DNA of 44,284 nucleotides from an uncultured Methylocystaceae bacterium (GTDB lineage: Bacteria; Pseudomonadota; Alphaproteobacteria; Rhizobiales; Beijerinckiaceae). Position 1 is the stretch's first letter. Each line of letters starts with the position of its first letter. The stretch lies in contig CAIQCB010000044.1 of NCBI GenBank assembly GCA_903870245.1, positions 1 to 44,284 of the forward strand. Direction: 5' to 3'. The notes under the pieces are model-generated. The model saw only the letters and a program-made list of their open reading frames with translations. It made no database searches and was not told the DNA's origin. The position numbers were made by a program, and so were the translations under genes. Positions 1 to 6,578 of this stretch are shown in pieces.

Positions 1-209
1 AAGTAGAGAATCACAGCGCGGCACAAGGATCAATTTGCAAGAAAACCACGCCAAACATCGGCAAAACTTGCAAAAACCACTACTTCAGCGTGGCACAAAA
101 ATATACAACTTCAATGTCTTCCGAGTTCTTCACGGACGACGAAATAGATAGACGCGCTTGGCCTCGCGTCAAAGTCCGACCACAGGCCCCTGACGCCCGT
201 GCGTCCCCC
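1..209. other. left-edge sequence without a supported gene
   Basis: I see no convincing coding region here. One rightward open frame crosses it but lacks a ribosome binding site and overlaps the better supported leftward gene that ends at 210. The stretch is probably the downstream flank of the leftward small genes. Confidence 0.4.
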
Positions 210-398
210 TCAGTCTTCGAACGGAAATGCGATTATCGCGCCGCCGCGCGTGAAAACGAACGCGTCGTCGTCCGAGCCGACTTCCATCGTCCACAGGTCG
301 CCGTCGACGCTCACGACAATCGATTCATCGTCGGTGAAAGTCACGTTGATTTGGGCATTGGGAAAGCGTCGTGGGAATTGAGCAATAATATAATCCAT
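210..398 (-). CDS. small hypothetical protein, 62 aa
   Basis: I do not recognise this family. The start at 398 is chosen because AAGGAG lies nine bases upstream; a longer reading from 419 would put that Shine-Dalgarno sequence inside the gene. The product (MDYIIAQFPRRF...IIAFPFED) is acidic, with a beta-rich pattern of alternating hydrophobic residues (VTFTDDESIVVSVDGDLWTM) and no signal peptide or membrane segment. It reads as a compact cytoplasmic single-domain protein. It lies leftward of another small gene with a strong ribosome binding site, and a hairpin terminator separates the two, so it is probably transcribed on its own. Function unknown. Confidence 0.55.
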   Translation of the reverse strand: MDYIIAQFPRRFPNAQINVTFTDDESIVVSVDGDLWTMEVGSDDDAFVFTRGGAIIAFPFED

Positions 399-508
399 GT
401 CTGAAGTCTCCTTCGACATGAACGTAAGACGAGTAGAAAAGCCGAAGTCAGGCAAAAGCCCGCGCTCGGCTGGATATGCTGAAGTCATATGCGGGCGAAT
501 GACCCCAA

Positions 509-533
509 AGAAAAAGAGCGAGGTCACCCTCGC
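509..533 (-). terminator. rho-independent terminator, leftward
   Basis: A perfect 6-bp stem (518-523 with 528-533, four-base loop) is followed on the minus strand by TCTTTTTCTTT. It lies 30 bases past the stop codon of the leftward gene at 563-832, as expected for that gene's terminator. Confidence 0.7.
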
Positions 534-562
534 CCTTGAAAAAGCATTTCGGATTGTCTGAT

Positions 563-832
563 CTAACTTGCGAGCGCCGTTCGCGCCTCTTTCTCTGCCT
601 GCGAACCCTTCGCCCATTCCCAAGCCGACCTCGGCTTATGCGCCTTCGCCGGCTCGGGAAATTTTTTCGCCTCGCGCGCGGCGATGCGCAGCTTTTCGCG
701 AGCAAGTCGCGGATCGAGCTTCATTTCGGCGCAGATGGCCTTGAGCGGCACCATCGGCGCGGCGTCCTTCGCCAGCGCTGGCGTCGCGGTCTTCGTTTCG
801 GGGGCCTTGGCCGCATCAACCTTCGCGTTCAT
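563..832 (-). CDS. small hypothetical protein, 89 aa
   Basis: No family is recognised. The start at 832 has a very strong Shine-Dalgarno sequence (AAGGAGGG) upstream, so the gene is well supported. The first 26 residues are rich in Ala, Lys and Pro (low complexity, probably disordered). The remainder is a charged helical region (LDPRLAREKLRIAAREAKKF), then a Trp-containing segment (SAWEWAKGS) and a charged end. The central piece, with its 'MKLDPRLAREKLR' pattern, resembles the short DNA-binding-like proteins often found in alphaproteobacterial accessory regions; that is only an impression. An inverted repeat covers its start codon and ribosome binding site (831-860). A terminator follows the gene. 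Confidence 0.65.
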   Translation of the reverse strand: MNAKVDAAKAPETKTATPALAKDAAPMVPLKAICAEMKLDPRLAREKLRIAAREAKKFPEPAKAHKPRSAWEWAKGSQAEKEARTALAS

Positions 833-860
833 GATCGTCCCTCCTTCTTCGGACGATCAT
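831..860 (-). promoter_or_regulatory. inverted repeat enclosing the ribosome binding site
   Basis: A perfect 10-bp inverted repeat (831-840 with 851-860) has a 10-base loop (841-850). In the leftward mRNA the loop carries GAAGAAGGAG, the Shine-Dalgarno sequence, and the 3' arm includes the first two bases of the start codon of the 89-aa gene. It could be a translational control hairpin. Its arms contain GGACGAT, also present in the dyads at 3175-3200, so a protein-bound operator is the other possibility. Confidence 0.5.
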
Positions 861-887
861 CTCAATAAGACGATGGATGCAGACGTG

Positions 888-1373
888 TCAGGGGAAAATG
901 ATATCCGTCGCCATTACACTCAAGAAACGTTCACGGGAAACTTTGGCATTCGAGCCCAGCATTCTTCGATCGTGCCATCGAAGCACGTTGTCGACAGGCA
1001 CTACAAAAACATCGACAACAGGAAAGCCAACGATATCGGAGAGAATAAACCCATTAATACTTGAGAGTTTCTCCTGAAACCGATCTTCGTTGAATACTCG
1101 TCCCGAGCCGACTTGGTTGCTTGGATTGAAATACACGCCTTGACGAGTGATAGAGCGAACCTCCCACATTCCGCCGTCGGGGTCGAGCAAGTCATATCCG
1201 GCTCCTTCGGAAGGAGCCAGTTTCCAGCCAGGGTTTTCCCACATCAAGCGCCGCTCGATGATAAAAGATACGCGTCTCCCGTCAGTGAGATATTCTCGAA
1301 TATCGTGAGTTGTAACCTTGAAGGCGCGGGCAAGTTCCTCTTCGTCCCAACGCAATTGAAAACGACGTTCCAT
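888..1373 (-). CDS. candidate restriction endonuclease of an R-M system
   Basis: This 161-aa protein has no family I can name with certainty. It follows the DNA methyltransferase on the same strand with an 80-base gap, the usual place for the cognate endonuclease. The segment YDLLDPDGGMWEVRSIT (about residues 58-74) fits a loose PD-(D/E)xK-like nuclease core: an Asp-containing turn, then a strand ending in Glu-x-Arg. After it comes a mixed alpha/beta region with a hydrophobic strand (VVDVFVVPVDNVL). The start at 1373 (MERRFQLRWDEEE) is preferred over a GTG at 1409 because a GGGAG lies upstream. Location is the main evidence for the nuclease call; a structure prediction would be needed to confirm the fold. 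Confidence 0.5.
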   Translation of the reverse strand: MERRFQLRWDEEELARAFKVTTHDIREYLTDGRRVSFIIERRLMWENPGWKLAPSEGAGYDLLDPDGGMWEVRSITRQGVYFNPSNQVGSGRVFNEDRFQEKLSSINGFILSDIVGFPVVDVFVVPVDNVLRWHDRRMLGSNAKVSRERFLSVMATDIIFP

Positions 1374-1452
1374 GAATGCCGACTCCCTGCCATCTATGGG
1401 GAGTGCCACGGGCGAGCGCCGTCTTCAAGGAAGGAGATGTGAGTGCGGTCGG

Positions 1453-2682
1453 TCAGCGCCTCTGCAACAGCACGACTCGATTGGTGTTAGTGCCTTTAGA
1501 GCCATTGTCGACGCCCCAGCAGTTAGCTGTTTTGGTGAACTCTTGATCGTTCACCAAGACGCCGAGACGTTCAAATGGCAGACCGTCGGCGGCGCGCCAG
1601 ACAAGCTTTTCGAGCAGCACCCGGCCATTTCGCACTTCGCCGACCTCAAACGCAATATACCGCCTAGGACGCAGTATTCGAGCTTGTTCTTTCAAAACAC
1701 GCCGAACCATTTCGGTCCACGCTTCTTCAGTTCTGTGCATATCAATTGCAACAGTATCCGGATCGATACGCGCAAACCAGCAACGCAGCCAATTGTCTGT
1801 AGCGTATTGCACAATATCCAAAAACGGAGGGGAAGTAACAACAAGATCTACCGATGAGTCTGCGATGCCGGAGACGTCCCACGCACTGCTTGTATGTAAA
1901 CTGAAAATATTTTGATGGCGTGCGCCGCCGTCTCGTAAAAGAGTTTTTGATTTTTTTAGGATCACCTGAACAACGTCACGCTCTGGCGGCTCCACGCCGA
2001 GTTTCTCGTTGATCTTGAGTTGTGACTTCACGGATACCGCTTGATTAGGCGGCATTGAACGCCCGGAGAAGAAACCTGGTGAGTGGCCCGAAAGTCGATT
2101 AATGGCCACCATCCTGATCCAGTCGGCGACCGGGTCAACATCATTAGTCCCGAGCGGCGCGTGTTCCGACAACCATAAGCGCAGCGCTTCAAGCCGACGC
2201 AAAGTCATGGGGTGATAGAACGCGAGCAAATCTTCACGCTCAATCTCGCCTTTGGACCAATCTATGGAGCGCAGGGCGGTAGCTACAGCCTGCAACGAAA
2301 TGGGCCGAAGCCGAGGACGAGCCAGTAAAATTGAAAGCGGGTTCACGTCGCTGCCAAACGCCCGTCGTCGCATGAGCGCAGCTTGCACGGGGGTCGTGCC
2401 GCGCCCCATGAACGGATCAAAAACAGCCTCTCCTGGTTGCGTTAGGCGCGAGATAAAAAATTCGGGTAATTGCGCCTTAAAGCACGCGCGATACGATATC
2501 TCATGGATTGAGTGCGCTTGACGTTGTCCAGCGGTCCAAAACTCATTTATGAAATATGGAATGCCATCGCGTTTTTCGCATAGCGTGTTTTTTCCAAACT
2601 CTTTGAAGGCCATGAGGTCGGCAATCAACGTCTCCGATGTATCAGCAAACTGTAATTGGTCGAAGATCGACAGTTGGTTCAT
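1453..2682 (-). CDS. DNA methyltransferase (N4-cytosine/N6-adenine class)
   Basis: This S-adenosylmethionine-dependent DNA amino-methyltransferase has 409 aa. Motif I (FDPFMGRGTTPVQAAL, about residues 88-103) binds the cofactor; GSDVNP follows shortly after it. Motif IV is TSPPF (about residue 283). The Ser in TSPP-F is usual for N4-cytosine enzymes, but N6-adenine enzymes of the beta type also carry it, so the modified base is uncertain. Motif I precedes motif IV by about 190 residues, the alpha-like order with a target recognition region between. The start has an AGGA ribosome binding site. It lies just upstream of the candidate endonuclease, and a divergent C-protein-like regulator is about 540 bp away. 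Together they look like a type II restriction-modification locus. Confidence 0.85.
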   Translation of the reverse strand: MNQLSIFDQLQFADTSETLIADLMAFKEFGKNTLCEKRDGIPYFINEFWTAGQRQAHSIHEISYRACFKAQLPEFFISRLTQPGEAVFDPFMGRGTTPVQAALMRRRAFGSDVNPLSILLARPRLRPISLQAVATALRSIDWSKGEIEREDLLAFYHPMTLRRLEALRLWLSEHAPLGTNDVDPVADWIRMVAINRLSGHSPGFFSGRSMPPNQAVSVKSQLKINEKLGVEPPERDVVQVILKKSKTLLRDGGARHQNIFSLHTSSAWDVSGIADSSVDLVVTSPPFLDIVQYATDNWLRCWFARIDPDTVAIDMHRTEEAWTEMVRRVLKEQARILRPRRYIAFEVGEVRNGRVLLEKLVWRAADGLPFERLGVLVNDQEFTKTANCWGVDNGSKGTNTNRVVLLQRR

Positions 2683-2808
2683 CCTGATCCTCGTTTGGAC
2701 GGACAGTCATAGCTTGCTGGAGAGCTGTCGGCCGTCCACGAGAGCCGAGTGGTTCAGGCACGATAGGGATTGACCGTTTTTCTGGCCCGCACACGCGTAG
2801 CACAAGGG

Positions 2809-3084
2809 CTAGAGTCGGTCAGGCCGCCGGTCATGCTCGCGACGCTTCTGAAGCAGCAATCTGATGCGTCTCCATTTCCCCTGTTCGAACGCGCCGCTAC
2901 GATACCATGCCGCCTCTTCCTCAATGTAGGCCCGGTAATCGGGATTATCGGGATACTTGTGGATAATTTCCTCGGCCAGTCGCTCGATTTCCTGCCGTGG
3001 GAGGCGGCGCGGGAGAATGTGAAACTCCCATGCGTGCCAGAGGAACGCACCCACGGCCGGCGCTGCGCCGAGGAACGCGCACAC
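2809..3084 (-). CDS. small membrane-anchored protein, possibly disrupted by TGA
   Basis: Hypothetical protein with an N-terminal hydrophobic segment (AFLGAAPAVGAFLWHAWEF), then a conserved-looking soluble tail with ILPRRLPRQEIERLAEEI and EEEAAWYRSGAFEQGKWRRIR. The open frame as written begins at a GTG (3084) directly after an in-frame TGA (3085-3087). Upstream of that stop the frame continues as MDWMEITW from an ATG at 3111, giving a natural membrane-protein start if the TGA was once TGG (Trp). Either the gene starts at the GTG, or it is a recent nonsense pseudogene. The protein precedes the methyltransferase on the same strand and could share its promoter. Function unknown; a role as part of the restriction-modification operon is only positional. 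Confidence 0.6.
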   Translation of the reverse strand: MCAFLGAAPAVGAFLWHAWEFHILPRRLPRQEIERLAEEIIHKYPDNPDYRAYIEEEAAWYRSGAFEQGKWRRIRLLLQKRREHDRRPDRL

Positions 3085-3173
3085 TCACCAAGTGATTTCC
3101 ATCCAGTCCATGCCGAAGCCCTCCCTTCGGCATGATGATTATCGTCTACAAGGCGCTCTCGAAACCAAAATGT

Positions 3174-3202
3174 TGACGATAGTCCGTGGACGATAAGTCC
3201 AC
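3174..3202 (+). promoter_or_regulatory. tandem dyad operator resembling restriction-modification C-boxes
   Basis: Two imperfect dyads stand in tandem: GACGATAGTC (3175-3184) and GGACGATAAGTCC (3188-3200), separated by a GTG-containing spacer. Controller proteins of type II systems bind tandem GAC(T)...AGTC dyads with a central GTG just ahead of their own genes. Here the array ends 20 bases before the XRE gene start. A further inverted copy (TATCGTC, 3142-3148) faces the leftward genes. Confidence 0.6.
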
Positions 3203-3222
3203 ATCCGGGCGCATTGCCTGCT

Positions 3223-3456
3223 ATGGAGGACGTTCGCAAAATCGTCGGGAAAAACGTGCGGCTCGCCCGTCAAGCGATCAGGCTGAGCCAAGAGGCGCTG
3301 GCCGACAAGGCGGAAATCGATCGCACCTATGTCTCAGGCGTCGAGCGCGGCGTGCGCAACCCCACGGTGACAATCATCGCAAAATTCGCAGCGGCGCTCG
3401 ACACGACGCCGGCCCTGTTGCTGACGGCTGACGCCGAGTTTCCGCCCCGCCCTTGA
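3223..3456 (+). CDS. XRE-family regulator, probable R-M controller (C) protein
   Basis: This 77-aa single-domain helix-turn-helix protein has an HTH at about residues 8-65: LRLARQAIRLSQEALADKAE type helices 2-3 with the sequence SQEALADKAEIDRTYVSGVERG. The 'SQE-LA-x-A...RTYVS-ERG-RNPT' pattern is the one seen in C proteins that time endonuclease expression in type II restriction-modification systems. The start at 3223 is chosen over a TTG at 3214 because homologous proteins begin near 'MEDVRKIVGKNVR'. It is divergent from the methyltransferase/endonuclease genes and has tandem dyads in its promoter, consistent with autoregulation. A general XRE regulator cannot be excluded. Confidence 0.75.
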   Translation: MEDVRKIVGKNVRLARQAIRLSQEALADKAEIDRTYVSGVERGVRNPTVTIIAKFAAALDTTPALLLTADAEFPPRP

Positions 3457-3643
3457 TCGGACATCGTTCGTCATTCTCTCCCTCGCGACCTGACGGAGCC
3501 GGAAGGCAGCGCGAGAGCGGACAGCATCGAGGGCCGGAGGAGGTTACGTAAGCGTCAGCTGTCCCGGTGTAATCTCCGGGAGCAATCGCCTGTAGTTTTT
3601 GCGCGGCGGCCGTTCGGTTTATTTATTAGCTGTATAAATCTCG

Positions 3644-3720
3644 TGGTACCGCCACCCCGGCTCGAACGGGGGACCCCCAGATCCACAATCTGGTGCTCTA
3701 ACCAACTGAGCTATGGCGGC
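3644..3720 (-). tRNA. tRNA-His (anticodon GTG)
   Basis: A full cloverleaf is visible on the minus strand: acceptor GCCGCCA paired with TGGCGGT, D arm CTCAGTTGGTTAGAG, anticodon stem CCAGA/TCTGG with loop TTGTGGA (anticodon GTG), T arm with GTTCGAG, and an encoded CCA. The base before the acceptor is T rather than G, and the discriminator is A. This is the atypical histidine tRNA known from many alphaproteobacteria, which lacks the G-1 identity element. Confidence 0.95.
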
Positions 3721-3802
3721 ACGGCGGCGCGAACCTAAAAGCAAGCGCCGGCGATTGCAAGGCTTTCTGATTTCCTTCCATTTTTCCCCTGATTGCCGCG
3801 AA

Positions 3803-4387
3803 TTATCCTGGACCGGGCTCCCGATCGGCCCCGGTCTTTGGGCGGAGGGCGTTTTCTCCGAGTCTCAGCAACGCCGACTGCAGCGACAGATCGGCGATTC
3901 CCGCGACGACAGCTTGCGCGCGCGCCCGCGCCGCCGGATCGGGCGGCCGTTGAGACGGTCGCGCCAACAGACCCGGGTGGTTCGTCGACAACGACGACGC
4001 GCCCTGGCGCTGGACGATTCGACATACGCAGCGCCAGCCGAGATGCGCGTTGACCCGGTCGACGATTGTCTGCGTCATATGCTGAATGTCCAGGCCGAAA
4101 CCCGGCTCCACCCGCAAAATTAGGGTCGCCGGTTCGGGATGGCGGGTCCGGTCGACGCGCGTTTTGTCGCCCGATGGGACTTCGACCCGGCGGCGCGGGC
4201 GCGGCGGCCATTGCAGCCGCTCGGGGGCGCAGAGGGAAGCAATCTGTTCGCCAACGATCTCTGGCCATCGAAGGATCAGCGCGGCTTCGCCAAAGCCCCT
4301 TCTGGCGACCAGCGGATCGATCTGGCGCAGAGCGTATTCCGCCAGCGGCCTGGCGAAGCTCGCAGGAGGTCGGCGGGGGGCGTTCAT
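3803..4387 (-). CDS. DUF721/DciA-like protein
   Basis: DciA-type (DUF721) proteins interact with the replicative helicase in bacteria that lack DnaC; the alphaproteobacterial versions are longer and less studied. This one has 194 aa. The domain begins with LAEYALRQIDPLVARRGFGEAALILRWPEIVGEQIASLCAPERL (residues about 14-57), with the conserved 'W-x-x-I-V-G' core, and continues through the strand ATLILRVEPGFGLDIQHM. The C-terminal third (Pro/Arg/Ala-rich, then LSLQSALLRLG) is typical of the alphaproteobacterial group. The start at 4387 fits homologues and avoids the long low-complexity extension to 4597. It is head-to-head with mutY, a pairing common in Hyphomicrobiales. Confidence 0.85.
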   Translation of the reverse strand: MNAPRRPPASFARPLAEYALRQIDPLVARRGFGEAALILRWPEIVGEQIASLCAPERLQWPPRPRRRVEVPSGDKTRVDRTRHPEPATLILRVEPGFGLDIQHMTQTIVDRVNAHLGWRCVCRIVQRQGASSLSTNHPGLLARPSQRPPDPAARARAQAVVAGIADLSLQSALLRLGENALRPKTGADREPGPG

Positions 4388-4474
4388 TGCCCCGTCACCC
4401 TGCCCTGTTGGCTCCAATTCATGAGTTCTTTTCCGCTCGGGCGCTTGCCGGCGGACGCGTGCGCCGCCTATCAC

Positions 4475-5605
4475 ATGATCCGCATGATACAATCCGTCCT
4501 TCCGCCGCGAAAGGCCCGTAAGGCCGGGCGGGGCCGGCGGCCCGTCCTTGGGCCCGCCGCCCGGGCGACGGCGCTGCTCGAATGGTACGACGCGCACCGT
4601 CGGGATTTGCCATGGCGGGCGTCCCCCGGCGCGCGCCCGGATCCTTACGCCGTCTGGTTATCCGAGATCATGCTCCAGCAAACTACGGTCGCGACGGTTC
4701 GGCGTTATTATCGCAAGTTTCTTGCGCGCTGGCCAACAGTCGATGCGCTCGCCGCAGCGCCGCTCGACGACGTGCTGGCGGACTGGGCCGGGCTCGGCTA
4801 CTACGCCCGCGCCCGCAATCTGCACGCCTGCGCGGTTCGCGTCGTGCGCGATCATGCGGGTCAATTTCCCCGGGACGAGACCGCCTTGCGCCAGCTGCCC
4901 GGGGTTGGACCCTATACGGCGGCGGCGATTGCGGCGATCGCATTCGACCAACCCTGCGTCGCCGTCGACGGCAATGTCGAAAGGGTCATGGCGCGATTGC
5001 ACCTCATCGACATACCGCCGCGTCAGGCCAGCGCGCTCGTGCGCGGCAGAACGCAGGAGATGGCGCCGGCAACCCGCCCCGGTGATTTTGCACAGGCGCT
5101 GATGGATCTCGGGGCCACGGTTTGCACGCCGCGCGCGCCCGATTGCCCAGACTGTCCGCTTGCTTACGCTTGCAAGGCGTATCAGCAAGGCGTGCAGGAT
5201 CATTATCCCGTGCGCGAGAAGAAGGTCGCCAAGCCAAATCGCAGAGGGGCGATATTTATTGTTGTCCACGACGGTCGCGCATTCTTACAGCGACGGCCGT
5301 TACGCGGTCTGTTTGGCGGCATGAGCGCTTTTCCGGCGTCGCCCTTTACGAGGGATGTCGAGCCGCAAACGCAAATGCATCATGCGCCCTGCGCGGCGCG
5401 TTGGCGGCAGATCGCGACTTTGTCGCATGTTTTTACGCATTTCAGGCTGGAGGCGGCGGTTTTCATTGCGCATATCGGGTCGCGTCACAAGTTTTTGGAA
5501 GATTGCCCGTCCGGCCGCTGGGTCGATTGCGCTCAATTGACCGTCGAAGGCTTGCCCACTTTAATGCGCAATGCGGCGGCGGCGGCAGGATTGATTGGAG
5601 ATTGA
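4475..5605 (+). CDS. mutY: A/G-specific adenine glycosylase MutY
   Basis: MutY removes adenine mispaired with 8-oxoguanine in base-excision repair. The 376-aa protein has the glycosylase fold at about residues 25-230: SEIMLQQT with the catalytic Glu, the helix-hairpin-helix LPGVGPYTAAAI, and VDGNVERV with the catalytic Asp. An Fe-S cluster site follows, with the spacing C-x6-C-x2-C-x5-C (from CTPRAPDC to YAC). A C-terminal Nudix-like domain starting near GAIFIVVHDGRAFLQRR recognises 8-oxoguanine. The start at 4475 is chosen because the open frame further upstream covers the divergent DUF721 gene; 4484 is an alternative. The next gene begins three bases after the stop, so the two are probably co-transcribed. 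Confidence 0.95.
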   Translation: MIRMIQSVLPPRKARKAGRGRRPVLGPAARATALLEWYDAHRRDLPWRASPGARPDPYAVWLSEIMLQQTTVATVRRYYRKFLARWPTVDALAAAPLDDVLADWAGLGYYARARNLHACAVRVVRDHAGQFPRDETALRQLPGVGPYTAAAIAAIAFDQPCVAVDGNVERVMARLHLIDIPPRQASALVRGRTQEMAPATRPGDFAQALMDLGATVCTPRAPDCPDCPLAYACKAYQQGVQDHYPVREKKVAKPNRRGAIFIVVHDGRAFLQRRPLRGLFGGMSAFPASPFTRDVEPQTQMHHAPCAARWRQIATLSHVFTHFRLEAAVFIAHIGSRHKFLEDCPSGRWVDCAQLTVEGLPTLMRNAAAAAGLIGD

Positions 5606-5607
5606 AG

Positions 5608-5874
5608 ATGGGACGTCGCATCGGCGCAATTGAGGTTGAGGTAACGGAGGGCGCCATTCGGGTGCGGCTGAATGAGCGCACCCTCACCATTCCGATCGCG
5701 CCGCCGGACGCCGACTCGCCAGAGGAAGAGGATTTCCTGGTGCGTCTCGACGATATCGAGAGCTGGGACGCGCCGGACGATGAAACGCCAATGGAGATCG
5801 AGGAGTTGCAGCGGGTTCTCGACGCCATAGAAGCGCATCTGGAACGTCAGGGCCTTGTGGTCGATTTCGACTGA
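5608..5874 (+). CDS. small acidic hypothetical protein (Imm74-like?)
   Basis: An 88-aa acidic protein that starts two bases after mutY's stop and is probably co-transcribed with it. The N-terminal half is a beta-rich segment (GAIEVEVTEGAIRVRLNERTLTIPI). It is followed by DDIESWDAPDDETPMEIEELQRVL and a C-terminal helix ending in LVVDFD. The 'ESWDAPDDETPM' element recalls the small immunity-like Imm74 family that is widespread in alphaproteobacteria without any toxin neighbour. The assignment is from memory of the pattern and is tentative. Nothing here suggests a toxin-immunity pair. No signal peptide or membrane segment is seen. Confidence 0.7.
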   Translation: MGRRIGAIEVEVTEGAIRVRLNERTLTIPIAPPDADSPEEEDFLVRLDDIESWDAPDDETPMEIEELQRVLDAIEAHLERQGLVVDFD

Positions 5875-5969
5875 GCCTTCTTGTTGTTTCCGCCACGCGA
5901 CAAAACGCCCGACCGGTCTGCGGCGCCAATCCGTCGGCCCATAGTTCGGCTTTGCATGGTTCGGCGCAA

Positions 5970-5996
5970 AAAAAGCCCCCGGAGGAGCGGGGGCTT
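5970..5996 (-). terminator. rho-independent terminator, leftward orientation
   Basis: Perfect 8-bp GC-rich stem with eight-base loop; a T-run follows on the minus strand, while the plus-strand 3' side is only TTGAGTTT. It may also slow rightward transcripts from the mutY operon, but its orientation favours leftward termination. Confidence 0.75.
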
Positions 5997-6075
5997 GAGT
6001 TTCTGGGCGCGGGAGGAACGCCTCGTGATTTCAATGGTTGCGCCAAATGGTTAACAGACTCTTAAGAAACGGTTT
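5970..6075 (-). ncRNA. candidate small RNA with anti-Shine-Dalgarno loops
   Basis: The 400-bp gap before bfd holds a strong leftward terminator with no leftward gene ahead of it. The terminator is an 8-bp stem (5973-5980 with 5989-5996) followed on the minus strand by a run of seven T. Its loop reads GCTCCTCC, and a second TTCCTCCCG lies about 25 bases upstream. Several alphaproteobacterial small RNAs expose CCUCC motifs in such loops to pair with ribosome binding sites. The 5' end given is a guess; I see no clear promoter. Confidence 0.35.
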
Positions 6076-6248
6076 GATCGCAAGCGTTACGATAAGTTTT
6101 TTTGCCTGCGCGCCTGCGCCCATCGGTGGGGGCGGAAGCAGGATTGACAAGACAAGGGAAGGTCTCCCGGCTCGCAATTGAGAAGCTTTCCGGACTACAT
6201 GCCTTGAACACATGCGTTATTAGTATAACTTACTGATATACATAGTAG

Positions 6249-6265
6249 TTTGAAACAATTCCAAA
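6249..6265 (+). promoter_or_regulatory. Irr-box-like (ICE) element before bfd-bfr
   Basis: TTTGAAACAATTCCAAA matches 11 of the 14 fixed positions of the Irr control element TTTAGAA-N3-TTCTAAA, and sits in a larger inverted repeat (AGTTTG...CAAACT, 6247-6267). It is 12 bases before the bfd start. Irr is the haem-sensing iron regulator of Hyphomicrobiales and commonly controls bacterioferritin genes, so the location fits. Its closeness to the start codon suggests repression. Confidence 0.5.
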
Positions 6266-6277
6266 CTGGTTGCCGTG

Positions 6278-6511
6278 ATGATCGTCTGTTCCTGCAACGT
6301 CCTGTCCGATCACGAGGTCCGCGAAATGATCGGCCCTCGACAAGACCGCCCATCGGTCGGGGCCGTCTTCCGACACATGGGCTGTGAGGCAAAATGCGGC
6401 CGCTGCGCCCGCACGATCGTCGCTATTGTCGACCAACACGCCGGACACGCCCTCAAGGAGCCTGTCAGCGGCGATTGCGACAGTTGTCGCGGCGACTCAC
6501 TGGCGGCCTGA
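6278..6511 (+). CDS. bfd: bacterioferritin-associated ferredoxin Bfd
   Basis: Bfd is a small [2Fe-2S] protein that docks on bacterioferritin and passes electrons to its haem, reducing the stored iron so that it is released. This copy has 77 aa. The cluster ligands are visible as VCSCN near the N-terminus and CEAKCGRC at about residues 37-44, the family's C-x-C...C-x2-C arrangement. The start at 6278 is the first ATG; a GTG one codon earlier is possible and no clear Shine-Dalgarno sequence is present. It is followed 67 bases later by bfr, and an Irr-like site lies upstream, so iron-dependent expression of the pair is likely. The tail (CDSCRGDSLAA) holds two extra cysteines beyond the usual ligands. 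Confidence 0.92.
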   Translation: MIVCSCNVLSDHEVREMIGPRQDRPSVGAVFRHMGCEAKCGRCARTIVAIVDQHAGHALKEPVSGDCDSCRGDSLAA

Positions 6512-6578
6512 CCGCCGGCGCGCTATTCTTTCCCTCTCGGCGGGCATGACCGCGCCGCTGGCGGAGAGGAATAAACAG

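Noticed and set aside
448-705. Basic Arg-rich open frame on the minus strand
   Set aside because: It is a shadow of the 89-aa gene at 563-832 in another frame, with skewed Arg content and no ribosome binding site.
4139-4474. Longer N-terminus for MutY
   Set aside because: The extension overlaps the divergent DUF721 gene and would add residues absent in the family.
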